Shown: positions 43,522 through 53,422, numbered from the stretch's first letter. The stretch: 64,000 nucleotides of DNA from Lentzea terrae (GCF_003265345.1 NZ_QFWW01000026.1:605320-669319); one strand, 5' to 3'. Numbers and translations are program-made. The notes: generated by a model not told the origin, from the sequence alone.

Positions 43522-44379
43522 ATGGCGCAGTTCACGAAAGAGAATTCGGCCACGGGAGCGTTCGTCCGGCAGCCGAACCGCTTCACCGCCCGGCCGGAGC
43601 CCGAACCCGGCCGCTACCGGCTCGTCGTCAGCCTCGCCTGCCCGTGGGCGCACCGCGCGATCATCGTCCGCAAGCTGCTCAACCTCGAAGACGCCATCTC
43701 ACTGGCGGTCGTCGACCCGATCAGGGACGAGAAGGGCTGGCGGTTCGCGCAAACCGACCCGGTCCTGCACATCGACTACCTCAAAGAGGCCTACGACAGG
43801 GCCGACGAGAACTACGACGGCCGCGTCACCGTTCCCGCGCTCGTCGACACGACCACCGGCAAGGTCGTCACCAACGACTACCCGCAGATCACGCTGGACT
43901 TCAGCCTCCGCTGGCGCCCGGAGAGCACCCTCTACCCGGAACACCTGCGCGAAGAGATCGACGCCTGGATCGAGCCGATCTTCCACAACGTCAACAACGG
44001 CGTCTACAAGGCCGGTTTCGCCACCTCGCAGGAGGCCTACGAGCAGGCGTACACCAACTTGTTCGCGGAACTGGACCGCATCGAAGAGCACCTCGACACG
44101 AACAACTACCTGGTCGGCAACCAGCTCACCGAGGTCGACATCCGGCTCTGGACCACGCTCGTGAGGTTCGACGCGGTCTACCACGGCCACTTCAAGTGCA
44201 ACCGCAACAAGCTCACGGAGATGCCGAACCTCTGGGCGTACGCGAAGCGCCTCTACGAAGAATTCGCGGACACGGTCGACTGGGACCACATCAAGCGCCA
44301 CTACTACGTGACGCACCACCAGATCAATCCCACCGGCATCGTGCCGGCGGGCCCAGACCCGGAGGTCTGGACCCGCTAG
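43522..44379 (+). CDS. Xi-class glutathione S-transferase-like (hydroquinone reductase-type)
   Basis: The 285-residue protein has a thioredoxin-like N-domain with the active Cys in SLACPWAHRAIIVRKL. It continues with VPALVDTTTGKVVTNDYPQI and the helical C-domain (NNGVYKAGFATSQEAYEQAY, YLVGNQLTEVDIRLWTTLVRFDAVYHGHFKCN, regions; NLWAYAKRLYE). CPWAHR and NNGVYKAGFA mark glutathionyl-hydroquinone reductases. In an actinomycete the thiol is probably mycothiol. Confidence 0.9.
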   Translation: MAQFTKENSATGAFVRQPNRFTARPEPEPGRYRLVVSLACPWAHRAIIVRKLLNLEDAISLAVVDPIRDEKGWRFAQTDPVLHIDYLKEAYDRADENYDGRVTVPALVDTTTGKVVTNDYPQITLDFSLRWRPESTLYPEHLREEIDAWIEPIFHNVNNGVYKAGFATSQEAYEQAYTNLFAELDRIEEHLDTNNYLVGNQLTEVDIRLWTTLVRFDAVYHGHFKCNRNKLTEMPNLWAYAKRLYEEFADTVDWDHIKRHYYVTHHQINPTGIVPAGPDPEVWTR

Positions 44380-44389
44380 ACCACGAACG

Positions 44390-45256
44390 TCAGTGGAAGG
44401 TGTGCTCGGGACCGGGGAACTGGTGCCCGCGCACCTCGTTGGCGAACTCCGCCGCCGCGCCCAGCATGATGTTGCCGATGTCCGCGTAGCGCTTGACGAA
44501 CCGAGGCGCCTTGCCGCGGTTCAGGCCCATCATGTCCTGCCAGACGAGCACCTGGGCGTCGGTGTCCGGACCGGCGCCGATGCCGACGGTAGGGATGACC
44601 AGGTCGTGCGTGATCTGCTTGGCGACCTCGGCGGTCACCATCTCTAGCACGACCGCGAACGCGCCGGCCTCCTGCACCGCGATCGCGTCCTGGAGCACCA
44701 CGTCGTGGTTCTCGTGGCGGCCCTGCACCCGGTAGCCGCCCAACTGGTGCTCGGACTGCGGGGTGAATCCGATGTGGGCCATGACCGGGATGCCGGCGGC
44801 CGTGATGGCGCGGATGTGAGGCGCGAAGTACGAGCCGCCCTCCAGCTTGACCGCGTGCGCCTTGCCTTCCTTCATGAACCGCACCGCGGTCGCGACGGCC
44901 TGCTCGACCGACACCTGGTAGGAGCCGAACGGCAGGTCAGCGACCACGAGAGAGCGCTTGACCGAGCGCGTCACCGCGCGTACGAGCGGTACGAGCTCGT
45001 CCACCGTGACCGGCAGCGAGGTCTCGTGCCCGTAGACGGTGTTCGACGCGGAGTCGCCGACCAGCAGAACGGGGATGCCGGCCTCGTCGAAGATCGAGGC
45101 GGTGAACGTGTCGTAGGAGGTGAGCATGGGCCACGGCTCGCCGCGTTCCTTCATCTCACGCAGGTGGTGCACGCGAACCCGCTTGGCAGGGGCCTTCTGG
45201 CCCGCAGTCTGGCCCGCACCGGTGCCGTAGGGCGCGGAAACTTCGGCATTGGTCAT
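44390..45256 (-). CDS. panB: 3-methyl-2-oxobutanoate hydroxymethyltransferase
   Basis: The 288-residue TIM-barrel enzyme of pantothenate synthesis has VHHLREMKERGEPWPMLTSYD, LVGDSASNTVYGHETSLPV (Mg-binding Asp), GKAHAVKLEGG (substrate Lys/Glu), MAHIGFTPQSEHQLGGYRVQGR (regions) and VIPTVGIGAGPDTDAQVLVWQDMMGL. It transfers a hydroxymethyl group from methylenetetrahydrofolate to ketoisovalerate. The N-terminal 25 residues are an Ala/Lys-rich extension. No panC or panD is nearby. Confidence 0.95.
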   Translation of the reverse strand: MTNAEVSAPYGTGAGQTAGQKAPAKRVRVHHLREMKERGEPWPMLTSYDTFTASIFDEAGIPVLLVGDSASNTVYGHETSLPVTVDELVPLVRAVTRSVKRSLVVADLPFGSYQVSVEQAVATAVRFMKEGKAHAVKLEGGSYFAPHIRAITAAGIPVMAHIGFTPQSEHQLGGYRVQGRHENHDVVLQDAIAVQEAGAFAVVLEMVTAEVAKQITHDLVIPTVGIGAGPDTDAQVLVWQDMMGLNRGKAPRFVKRYADIGNIMLGAAAEFANEVRGHQFPGPEHTFH

Positions 45257-45378
45257 CGTCGACCGTTCCTTTCCTCGAGGCCCACACGGGGTCCCCGGGC
45301 GCTTGGTGCACGGTTGCCGAACACCAGAGTGACACCGTCAGCAGGAAACGGAACACAGATGCGGTTACCGTCACACGG

Positions 45379-45741
45379 GTGGCATCACGAATCACTGAAC
45401 TGGTACTCGACTGCACCGATCCGGAACGTCTTGCCACCTTCTGGGGAGAAGTTCTGGGCTACGAGATCCTCGGCCGCGAGGACGACTGGACCGAGATCGG
45501 TCCACCGGACAAGCGCACGACGCTGCTATTCCTGCGCAACCCGGACCGCAAGCAGCAGAAGCTCCGGCTGCACATCGACGTCACGGCCACCGACCGCGAC
45601 CAGGAGGCCGAGCTGGACCGCCTCCTCGCGACAGGTGCCACCCAGGTCGACATCAGCCAGGGCCCGGACGTGAGCTGGCACGTGCTCGCCGACCCGGAGG
45701 GCAACGAGTTCTGCCTGCTCAGCGGTCGGGCAGACCCCTGA
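45379..45741 (+). CDS. VOC-family glyoxalase-like protein
   Basis: The 120-residue protein has ITELVLDCTDPERLATFWGEVLGYEI, KLRLHIDVTATDRD and WHVLADPEGNEFCLLSG, typical of the single-module glyoxalase-like (Glyoxalase_6) VOC fold. The metal ligands His (LHIDV) and Glu (GNEFC) are kept. The substrate is unknown. The GTG start lies about 10 nt after a TTACCG box, suggesting a leaderless message. It overlaps the opposite-strand hydrolase by 23 bp. Confidence 0.85.
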   Translation: MASRITELVLDCTDPERLATFWGEVLGYEILGREDDWTEIGPPDKRTTLLFLRNPDRKQQKLRLHIDVTATDRDQEAELDRLLATGATQVDISQGPDVSWHVLADPEGNEFCLLSGRADP

Positions 45742-46558
45742 GCACCTCCCGGACGGCCATGACCACGGCGTCCGGCCGGTCCATCTGGATCATGTGACGG
45801 CTGCCGGGCACCGGGACGTTGCGCCCCCACGGCACGAGCGCGGCCAACGACCGGTGCTCGGGCCACACCTTCCGTCCCGCCGTGAGCACGAGCCACGGCA
45901 CGCGCGGCAGCTCACGGCGTTGGCGCAGGCGTTCCAGCGTCGCCACCTGACCGGGGTACGACGCGAGCTCCCACAGCACCGCCCGCCCCACGCCCGGCCG
46001 CCGGTAGACCATCTCCACGAGGTCGGCGGGCGCCGGATCGGTCACGCCCAGCGTCGAGGCCGCGGTCAGCCAGTTGCGGAACGAGTGCCCGAACCGCCGG
46101 GTGAGCCGGGCGCCGAGCCAGCGGCTGCCGAACGCCCGCATTGCCTGGGCGACCACGGCGGACATGTCGAGCGGCGCCCCGGCACCCGGCGTCTCGGTGT
46201 CCGGATCGAGCAGCACGACCCCGTCGACCCGATGCGGCCGCAACCGCGCATAGGCCTCGACGTGCAGAGCCGCCATCGAGTGCCCGACCAGGACCGCTCG
46301 CGGGATCCCGCGCAGCACCGCGTCCAGCACCGCCACCTCGCGTGCCAGCGACGGCCCGCGCCGCGCCACTCCGCTCATCCCGAGCCCCGGCCGGTCGAAC
46401 ACGATCACCCGAGCGTGCGGTGCCAGCAGCCGCACCGTCCGGTCCCAGTCGAACCACGCCCCGCCCAGTCCCGAGCTGAGCACGACGACCGGCTGGTCGA
46501 CACGCCCGGAGAAGGCGACATGCACCCGTCCGGCCGAAGACGAGATCATGGAGGTCAT
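45719..46558 (-). CDS. Alpha/beta hydrolase
   Basis: The 279-residue protein has VVVLSSGLGGAWFDWDRTV (oxyanion turn), RVIVFDRPGLGMSG, AVLVGHSMAALHVEAYARLRP with the nucleophile Ser (GHSMA), and SRHMIQMDRPDAV with the His. It is a general esterase/lipase-like hydrolase with no closer assignment. ATG 46558 lies 21 nt from the divergent lysX start; ATG 46549 is also possible. The very short divergent gap means promoters must overlap. Confidence 0.85.
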   Translation of the reverse strand: MTSMISSSAGRVHVAFSGRVDQPVVVLSSGLGGAWFDWDRTVRLLAPHARVIVFDRPGLGMSGVARRGPSLAREVAVLDAVLRGIPRAVLVGHSMAALHVEAYARLRPHRVDGVVLLDPDTETPGAGAPLDMSAVVAQAMRAFGSRWLGARLTRRFGHSFRNWLTAASTLGVTDPAPADLVEMVYRRPGVGRAVLWELASYPGQVATLERLRQRRELPRVPWLVLTAGRKVWPEHRSLAALVPWGRNVPVPGSRHMIQMDRPDAVVMAVREVLRGLPDR

Positions 46559-46579
46559 CAGCGGACCTCAGGAGTTGAC

Positions 46580-49500
46580 GTGATACCGGCGTGGAAGTGG
46601 AAGACGGCAGGCGCGATTGCGACGGTCGTGCAGCTGGCAGCCGCGTTGTCGCTGCTCAGACTGGTCCTGCCGGAGGACAGCTGGTTCACCGACGTCGCCG
46701 ACGGCATCGGGTACGTCTTCGGCCTGCCGATCGACGGAAACCTCTTCATCGCCCTCGTGTTCTTCGTGCTGGGCGCCGCCCTGCGCAGGCACAAGCGAGC
46801 AGCGCTGTGGGCGCTGCTGCTGTTCCAGGTCGTCGGTCTGGTGCTGGTCGGGCTCACCATGGTCATCCTGGCGGTAGCGCCTGAAGAAATCTTGAACGAG
46901 GGCGAAGAAGCGCATTGGGTGTCTCTCGGCGTCGGCGTCGGGACCTCGCTGGTGTTCGTCGCGCTGCTGTGGATCGTGCGGGAGGCGTTCCCCGCGCGGC
47001 TGGCCCGCGGCGCGTGGCGGCGGGCGCTGTCGTCGTTCGTGCTGGGCATGATCGGACTGGTGCTCCTCGGCTGGGGCCTCGCCGAGGTCTTCCCCGGCAA
47101 GCTGGTCCAGCTGACCGACAAACTGGTGTGGGCGGCGAACCAGGCGACGGGTGAGGTCGTCCGGCTGGGACGGCTCGACATCCCGGAGGGGCCGCAGTGG
47201 CTGAGCGTCCTGCTGGGACTCGGCGGCACGCTCGTCGCGATCCACGCGATGTACCTGTTCTTCCGCGGTGTCCGCACCCAGAGCATGATCACGCCGGAGC
47301 AGGAGCTCGACGTGCGCCGGTTGCTCGCCGCCGACGGTGAGCCCGACTCGCTGGGCTACTTCGCGACCAGGCGCGACAAGAGCGTGGTCTTCGCGGCTTC
47401 CGGGCGGGCGGCGCTGACGTACCGGGTGATCGGTGGCGTGACGCTGGCCTCGGCCGACCCGATCGGTGATGAGGAGGCGTGGCCGGAAGCCGTGCAGGCG
47501 TGGCTCGCCGAGGCGCGGACCTACGGCTGGACGCCCGGTGTGCTGGGCGCGTCCGAACGCGGTGCGCAGGTCTACACCGACGCCGGGCTGAAGGCGCTCG
47601 AGATCGGCGACGAGGCGATCCTGGACGTCCGCCGGTTCGTGCTCTCCGGTCCGGACCGGAGAGGGCTGCGTCAGGCGGTCTCGCGCGTCGAACGGGCCGG
47701 CTACACCACGCGGGTCCGCCGGCACAGCGAGATCGCGCCGGACGAGATGTCGTCCATTTTGGACCTGGCGGAGGCCTGGCGGGGTGCCGAGACCGAGCGC
47801 GGGTTCTCCATGGCGTTGGGGCGCCTGGGAGATCCCAGCGACGGTCGCTGCGTGATGGTCGAGGCCTACGACGCTTCTGGTGCCCTGCGCGGGCTCCTGT
47901 CGTTCGTGCCGTGGGGCCGTCGTGGCGTGTCGCTCGACCTGATGCGACGCGACCGGGCGGCGGAGAACGGTCTCAACGAGTACATGGTCGCCCAGCTCGC
48001 GGCCGCCGCCGGACATCTTGGCGTGCAACGGATCTCGTTGAACTTCGCGATGTTCCGCGCGGTGTTCGAGGAGGGCGAGAAGATCGGCGCCGGCCCGGTG
48101 CTGCGGGCGTGGCGGCAGGTGCTGTCGCTCGCGTCGCGGTTCTTCCAGCTGGAGTCGCTCTACCGGTCGAACGCCAAGTACCTGCCGGACTGGGAGCCGC
48201 GGTTCCTCTGCTACCAGCGCTCCCGGTCGTTGCCGCGGGTCAGCATCGCCGCCGGCGTCGCGGAAGGGTTCGTGCCGTCGCTGCGGTCGTTGCGCAAGCG
48301 GGCGCTGCAGAAGACCGACGTGAGCTCCGAGTTCGCCGCGAAGGTCGCCGAGATCGACGCGATCCGCGTCGAACCGAAGGTGGTGCGCAGGCCGGAACAG
48401 GTCAGGGTCCGGATCGCGAAGGTCGACCGGCTGGTGTCCCAGGGCGTCGACCCGTACCCGGTGGGCTTCGCGCGCACCGATCTCCTTGCGGCGGCACGAG
48501 AACGCTTCGGCGAGGACGTGTCGGTCACCGGCCGCGTGGTGGCGCTGCGGGAGATGGGCAAGCTGTGCTTCGCGCGGCTGCGGGACTTCAGCGGCGAGAT
48601 CCAGCTGATGCTGTCGGCCGACTCGCTCGGCGACGCGCTGGCGTCCTGGAAGTCCGACGTCGACCTGGGCGACCACGTCGGCGTCACCGGCCGGGTGATC
48701 AAGTCCGACCACGGTGAGATCTCGGTGCTGGCCACCTCGTGGGTGATGACCGCGAAGTGCCTGCACCCGTTGCCGGACAAGCGGAAGGGCTTCACCGACC
48801 CGGAGGCCCGCGTCCGCCAGCGCTACCTGGACCTGGTGGTGAACCAGGACTCCGCGCACCTGTTGAAGCTGCGCAGCGACGTGATCCGCAGCGTGCGCGA
48901 GTTCCTGCACTCGTACGAGTACCTCGAAGTCGAGACGCCGATGCTGCAGGCGGTGCACGGCGGCGCGAACGCCCGGCCGTTCGTCACCCACATCAACGCC
49001 TACGACATGCGGATGTACCTGCGGATCGCGCCGGAGCTGTACCTCAAGCGGCTGTGCGTCGCCGGCGTGGACCGGGTGTTCGAGCTGAACCGCAACTTCC
49101 GCAACGAGGGCGCGGACGCCACGCACAACCCCGAGTTCACGATGCTGGAGGCCTACCAGGCCTATGCGGACTACCGGGTCATGCTCGACCTGATGCGCAC
49201 GGTGATCCAGCACGCGGCGCGCACGGCGTTCGGCGAGGAGGTGGCGCACCGGCCGGACGGCGCGTTCGACATCTCGGGGGAGTGGCCGGTGATTCCGGTC
49301 TACACGGCGGTTTCCAAGGCGCTGGACGCGGTGGTGACCCCCGACACGTCCGTTTCGGAGTTGCGTTCGTTGCTGAGCGCACGGGACGTGGAGATCAACG
49401 AGGACTGGGACCACGGCCAGCTCGTGCTGGAGGCCTACGACTCGTTCGTCGAGGCCAACACCGTCGGGCCGACGTTCTACATCGACTTCCCGACCTCGGT

Positions 49501-49822
49501 GTCACCGCTGACCAGGCAGCACCGCGAGGACCCGCGGCTGGCCGAGCGGTGGGACCTGGTCGCGTTCGGTGCGGAGATCGGCACGGCCTACTCCGAGCTG
49601 ACCGACCCGCTGGAGCAGCGGCGCCGGCTGGAGGCGCAGTCGTTGAAGGCCGCGTCCGGTGACGTCGAGGCGATGGAGCTGGACGAGGACTTCCTGCGCG
49701 CCCTGGAGCACGGCATGCCGCCGACGGGCGGGCTCGGGATGGGCGTCGACCGGCTGCTGATGATGCTGACCGGTACGTCGATCCGGCAGAGCGTGCTGTT
49801 CCCCTTCGTCCGGCCTCAATGA
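46580..49822 (+). CDS. lysX: Fused lysyl-phosphatidylglycerol synthase / lysyl-tRNA synthetase
   Basis: The 1080-residue fusion starts at GTG 46580 (GGAG 5 nt upstream). Residues 1-235 form about six to seven membrane helices. Residues 240-570 are the DUF2156 GNAT-like transferase (SVVFAASGRAALTYRVIGGVTLASADPIGD, RRGVSLDLMRRDRAAENGLNEYMV, regions). From about 600 a class II LysRS follows with the OB-fold (VTGRVVALREMGKLCFARLRDFSG), motif 2 (ELNRNFRNEGADATHNPEF) and motif 3 (GGLGMGVDRLLMMLTG). It makes Lys-tRNA and moves Lys to phosphatidylglycerol, lowering membrane negative charge and giving resistance to cationic peptides, as in Mycobacterium. Confidence 0.96.
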   Translation: MIPAWKWKTAGAIATVVQLAAALSLLRLVLPEDSWFTDVADGIGYVFGLPIDGNLFIALVFFVLGAALRRHKRAALWALLLFQVVGLVLVGLTMVILAVAPEEILNEGEEAHWVSLGVGVGTSLVFVALLWIVREAFPARLARGAWRRALSSFVLGMIGLVLLGWGLAEVFPGKLVQLTDKLVWAANQATGEVVRLGRLDIPEGPQWLSVLLGLGGTLVAIHAMYLFFRGVRTQSMITPEQELDVRRLLAADGEPDSLGYFATRRDKSVVFAASGRAALTYRVIGGVTLASADPIGDEEAWPEAVQAWLAEARTYGWTPGVLGASERGAQVYTDAGLKALEIGDEAILDVRRFVLSGPDRRGLRQAVSRVERAGYTTRVRRHSEIAPDEMSSILDLAEAWRGAETERGFSMALGRLGDPSDGRCVMVEAYDASGALRGLLSFVPWGRRGVSLDLMRRDRAAENGLNEYMVAQLAAAAGHLGVQRISLNFAMFRAVFEEGEKIGAGPVLRAWRQVLSLASRFFQLESLYRSNAKYLPDWEPRFLCYQRSRSLPRVSIAAGVAEGFVPSLRSLRKRALQKTDVSSEFAAKVAEIDAIRVEPKVVRRPEQVRVRIAKVDRLVSQGVDPYPVGFARTDLLAAARERFGEDVSVTGRVVALREMGKLCFARLRDFSGEIQLMLSADSLGDALASWKSDVDLGDHVGVTGRVIKSDHGEISVLATSWVMTAKCLHPLPDKRKGFTDPEARVRQRYLDLVVNQDSAHLLKLRSDVIRSVREFLHSYEYLEVETPMLQAVHGGANARPFVTHINAYDMRMYLRIAPELYLKRLCVAGVDRVFELNRNFRNEGADATHNPEFTMLEAYQAYADYRVMLDLMRTVIQHAARTAFGEEVAHRPDGAFDISGEWPVIPVYTAVSKALDAVVTPDTSVSELRSLLSARDVEINEDWDHGQLVLEAYDSFVEANTVGPTFYIDFPTSVSPLTRQHREDPRLAERWDLVAFGAEIGTAYSELTDPLEQRRRLEAQSLKAASGDVEAMELDEDFLRALEHGMPPTGGLGMGVDRLLMMLTGTSIRQSVLFPFVRPQ

Positions 49823-50463
49823 TCGAGATACGCGAGGACGGCTTGGACGCGTCGGTCGCCCGAGCCGTCCTCACTGTTGAGGCCGAGCTTCAGGAAGACG
49901 TTGCCGATGTGCTTGTGGACGGCTCCTGCGCTGATGACGAGCCGTTCGCCGATGGCGGCGTTGGACAGTCCTTCCGCCATCAGCCCGAGGACTTCACGCT
50001 CGCGCGGTGACAGCGCGCTGAGCGCGTCGTCCGCCTTGCGCCGCACCAGCAGCTGCGACACGACCTCGGGGTCGAGCGCCGTGCCACCAGCCGCCACGCG
50101 ATGCAGCGACTCCAGGAAGTCCGCGACCTTGCCGACCCGTTCCTTCAGCAGGTAGCCGACACCGCCGTTGGTCCCGGCGAGCAGCTCGTGCGCGTAGCTC
50201 TGCTCCACCCAGGCCGACAGCACCAGCACGGCGAGCTTCGGGTGGCGCCGTCGTGCTTCCACGGCCGCCCTCAACCCCTCGTCCGTGAACGTCGGCGGCA
50301 TCCGCACGTCGACCACGGCGATGTCCGGCTCGTGCTCGGCCACGGCGTCGAGGAAGTCGTCCGGGTTGTCGGTCGCCGCCGCCACGTCGAGGCCTTCGTT
50401 GCGCAACAACAACGTCAGTCCCTCACGGAGCAGTGCGTCGTCTTCGGCGATCACGATGCGCAT
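49816..50463 (-). CDS. NarL/LuxR-family response regulator
   Basis: The 215-residue protein has a receiver domain (IVIAEDDALLREGLTLLL, phospho-acceptor in DIAVVDVRMPP, LSAWVEQSYAHELL, GYLLKERV). The LuxR-type HTH is LSPREREVLGLMAEGLSNAAIGERLVISAGAVHKHI (region 145-180). ATG 50463 is 2 nt after the kinase gene stop, so the two form one operon. The kinase listed next phosphorylates it in all likelihood. Its 3' end overlaps lysX by 7 nt, which suggests but does not prove a link with membrane-charge control. Confidence 0.93.
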   Translation of the reverse strand: MRIVIAEDDALLREGLTLLLRNEGLDVAAATDNPDDFLDAVAEHEPDIAVVDVRMPPTFTDEGLRAAVEARRRHPKLAVLVLSAWVEQSYAHELLAGTNGGVGYLLKERVGKVADFLESLHRVAAGGTALDPEVVSQLLVRRKADDALSALSPREREVLGLMAEGLSNAAIGERLVISAGAVHKHIGNVFLKLGLNSEDGSGDRRVQAVLAYLDH

Positions 50464-50465
50464 GT

Positions 50466-51656
50466 TCACTTCCCCACTGGTAGCACGACGGTGAGCACGG
50501 TAGGGCCGCCCTCGGGACTGCTGACGCTCGCGGTGCCGTCCAACGCCGCCACCCGGCCGCGAATGCCTTCCAAACCGGTCCCCTGCTGCTCGTCCGCGCC
50601 GCCCTTGCCGTCGTCGTGCACCAGGACGGTGAGTTTGTCCGCCTGAATCCCGAGACTGACCCACGCGTGCTGGGCGCCGCTGTGCTTGGCCACGTTCGTC
50701 AACGCCTCGGCGACCGCGAAGTACGCTGCCGCCTCCACCGCCGCCGGCAGCCGTCCGAGGTGGTCGGCCTGCAGCACGCACGGCACCGGGCACCGCGCCG
50801 CGAGCGCCTGGATCGCCCCGTCCAGCCCCAGATCCTCCAGCACCGGCGGGTGAATGCTGCGCACCACGTTGCGGAGCTCTTCGAGCGCGTCGCCCGCCGC
50901 GTCCTGCGCGCGGCGCAACGCCTGCACCGCGCCATCCGGATTCTGCGCGAGCGTCCGTTCCGCGATGCCGAGCATCATCACCACGCCGACCAGCTTGTTC
51001 TGCGTGCCGTCGTGCAGGTTCCGCTCGATGCGCCGCAGCTCGGCCCCGTGCGCCTGCAGCGCGGCGGCCCGCGTGGCGACGACCTCGGCCAGCCGCTTCT
51101 CCAACGAGGCCCGCGGCGGCGCCAACAAGGCCTTTGCCCACCTCGCGTCCAGGTCCGCCAGTCGCGGCAGCTGCGTCACGATCAGCGTGAGCACGATCGC
51201 GATCGGCAGGCTCAGGAACGCCTTCGCCCACGAGTCGACGTGCACGCCGAACGAGTTCTCGAACCCGCCGGGAACCGCCCACCAGATGATCGGCACGAAC
51301 GGCTGCTGCACCAGGGCCCCCGGCACGGCGATCGCGACGGCCCCGAACAGCGTGCCGAAGAGGGCGTGCGTGACCAGCCACATGCCGTCGCGGCGGCTGT
51401 CCGGATCGGCCAGCACCCGTTGTGCCCGGTGCAGCCACGGCCCGTCGAGCGGCGGGGGTGATGGGAACGCATCCCCGGTGTACCGCGCGAGCCGCTGCCG
51501 GTCGAAGTCCACGATCCGACGGATGAGCGGCGCGGTGATGGGCAGCAACGGCAGCACGACGACGGACAGCAGCAGGACACCGATCGCGAGCCACGACGCG
51601 ATGGCCGTCAACAGCCCGGTCGCCAGGTAGACCAGCGCCGCCCAGATCCGTTTCAT
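50466..51656 (-). CDS. Sensor histidine kinase (HisKA_3 type)
   Basis: The 396-residue protein has two membrane helices at the start (LVYLATGLLTAIASWLAIGVLLLSVVVLPLLP), a membrane sensor segment (PSD/SHOCT-like, two more helices near 120-170), the dimerisation box LRRIERNLHDGTQNKLVGVVMMLG with phospho-His, and HATPase motifs (FAVAEALTNVAKHSGAQHAW, LVHDDGKGGA, GTGLEGIRGRVAALDGT). ATG 51656 (MKRIW) was preferred to ATG 51674, since neither has a good ribosome-binding site. It is partner of the response regulator downstream. Confidence 0.92.
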   Translation of the reverse strand: MKRIWAALVYLATGLLTAIASWLAIGVLLLSVVVLPLLPITAPLIRRIVDFDRQRLARYTGDAFPSPPPLDGPWLHRAQRVLADPDSRRDGMWLVTHALFGTLFGAVAIAVPGALVQQPFVPIIWWAVPGGFENSFGVHVDSWAKAFLSLPIAIVLTLIVTQLPRLADLDARWAKALLAPPRASLEKRLAEVVATRAAALQAHGAELRRIERNLHDGTQNKLVGVVMMLGIAERTLAQNPDGAVQALRRAQDAAGDALEELRNVVRSIHPPVLEDLGLDGAIQALAARCPVPCVLQADHLGRLPAAVEAAAYFAVAEALTNVAKHSGAQHAWVSLGIQADKLTVLVHDDGKGGADEQQGTGLEGIRGRVAALDGTASVSSPEGGPTVLTVVLPVGK

Positions 51657-51709
51657 GTGCGCAAATCTAGCCATCTGCCCTGGTCGTGCGCGGTAGAGCA
51701 GGCTCTACT

Positions 51710-53422
51710 TCAGCCCTCGCGCCATCCGCTCGTGATCGGCAGTCGCCGGTCCCGCCCGAAGGCCTTGACGGAGATCTTGGTACCCGGCGGGTACTGCCGC
51801 CGCTTGTACTCGGCCTTGTCGACCATCCGCAGCACCTTGTCGACCAGTTCGGAGGCGAACCCGGCCACGAGCAGGTCGTCGTACCCGCGGTCACCGTCGA
51901 CGTACTGGGTGAGCAGCGAGTCGAGCAGGTCGTAGTCGGGCAGCGAGTCGGTGTCGACCTGGCCGGGCCGCAGCTCGGCCGACGGCGGCTTGGTGATCGA
52001 GTTCTCCGGGATCGGCGGCACCTCGCCGCGCTTCTCGGCCTCGTCGTTGCGCCACCGCGCCAGGCTGAAGACCAGGGTCTTGAACACGTCCTTGATCGGC
52101 GCGTAGCCGCCGACCGCGTCGCCGTAAATCGTCGAGTAGCCGACGGCGAGCTCGGACTTGTTGCCGGTCGCCAAAACCAGATGCCCGTGCTGGTTGGACA
52201 GCGCCATCAGCAGCATGCCGCGGCACCGGGCCTGGATGTTCTCCTCGGCCAGACCGGTCAACGACAGCTGACCCACATAAGTGGACACCATCTCGCCGAT
52301 CGGTTCGGTCGTGAAGTGCAGCCCGGTCCGCTGCGCCAGGTCGGACGCGTCCGACTTGGAGTGCTCGGACGAGTACGACGACGGCATCGACACGCAGTAC
52401 ACCGAGTCGGGCCCGAGTGCGTCCACGGCCAGTGCGGCGACCACGGCGGAGTCGATGCCACCGGACAGACCGAGCACAACGGACCGGAAGCCGTTCTTGT
52501 GCACGTAGTCGCGAAGACCCGTGACGAGCGCGTGCCACACCTCTGCCTCATCAGACAGCGGCTCGAACACGCGCGGCGTCGGCAACGGCTCGTATGCGGG
52601 CACCGCGTCCGACACGAACACCCGGCGCACGTAGAAGTCGCCGATCTGGCCCTGCTCGTACGAGCCGTCGCCGGGCAGGTCGAAGTCCACCAGCATCAGG
52701 TGCTCGACGAACTGGGGGCCACGCCCGATCAGCTGACCATCGGCGGACACCACCAGCGAGTCGCCGTCGAACACCAGCTCGTCCTGCCCGCCGACCAGGT
52801 TGCAGTAGACGAGCGGGGCGTGTGCCTCGGCCGCGCGCCGGACCACGAGGGGCAGGCGCTGGTCGTCCTTGTTGCGCTCGTACGGCGAGGCGTTCGGCGA
52901 GACCACCAGGTCGACGCCGGCGTCACCCAGCGCGGTGATCGGGCCGCCGTCCTGCCACAGGTCCTCGCAGATCACCATGCCGACCTCGACACCGTTGATC
53001 CGCAGGATGTCCAGCGAGGAGCCGGGCTTGAAGTACCGCCGCTCGTCGAACACGCCGTAGTTGGGCAGGTGGTGCTTGCTCTGCTTCGCGACGACACGCC
53101 CGCCGTACAGCACGGCCACGGCGTTGCGCGGACCGACGGAGTCGTGCTCCAGGTAGCCGACGAACGCGGCGATGTCCCCCAGGCCGGAGGAGTCCAACGT
53201 CGCGGCCAGCGACTCCAACGCCTCGGCCGAAGCGCGCGCGAACGACGTGCGGATCGCCAGGTCCTCGACCGGGTAGCCGGTCAGCACCATCTCGGGGAAG
53301 ACCACGAGGTGCGCGCCGCCTTCACGGGCCTTGCGCGTCCACTCCACGACCAACGACGCATTGCCGGAAAGGTCGCCAACAGTGGCGTTGACCTGGGCGA
53401 GCGCGATGCGAAGCTGCGGCAT
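51710..53422 (-). CDS. nadE: Glutamine-dependent NAD+ synthetase
   Basis: The 570-residue enzyme has an N-terminal nitrilase-type amidase with Glu (VVFPEMVLTGYPVED), Lys (AKQSKHHLPNYGVFDE) and Cys (MVICEDLWQDGG) forming the triad. The C-terminal synthetase has the PP-loop VVLGLSGGIDSAVVAALAVDALG, LATGNKSELAVGYSTIYGD and the closing segment KRRQYPPGTKISVKAFGRDRRLPI. It amidates nicotinic-acid adenine dinucleotide using glutamine. Start ATG 53422 (MPQLR) fits the family; ATG 53440 is an alternative. Confidence 0.95.
   Translation of the reverse strand: MPQLRIALAQVNATVGDLSGNASLVVEWTRKAREGGAHLVVFPEMVLTGYPVEDLAIRTSFARASAEALESLAATLDSSGLGDIAAFVGYLEHDSVGPRNAVAVLYGGRVVAKQSKHHLPNYGVFDERRYFKPGSSLDILRINGVEVGMVICEDLWQDGGPITALGDAGVDLVVSPNASPYERNKDDQRLPLVVRRAAEAHAPLVYCNLVGGQDELVFDGDSLVVSADGQLIGRGPQFVEHLMLVDFDLPGDGSYEQGQIGDFYVRRVFVSDAVPAYEPLPTPRVFEPLSDEAEVWHALVTGLRDYVHKNGFRSVVLGLSGGIDSAVVAALAVDALGPDSVYCVSMPSSYSSEHSKSDASDLAQRTGLHFTTEPIGEMVSTYVGQLSLTGLAEENIQARCRGMLLMALSNQHGHLVLATGNKSELAVGYSTIYGDAVGGYAPIKDVFKTLVFSLARWRNDEAEKRGEVPPIPENSITKPPSAELRPGQVDTDSLPDYDLLDSLLTQYVDGDRGYDDLLVAGFASELVDKVLRMVDKAEYKRRQYPPGTKISVKAFGRDRRLPITSGWREG

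Noticed and set aside
45794..46579. N-terminal extension of lysX through the hydrolase gene
   Set aside because: Antisense to a real alpha/beta hydrolase; GTG 46580 has a ribosome-binding site and matches the family start.
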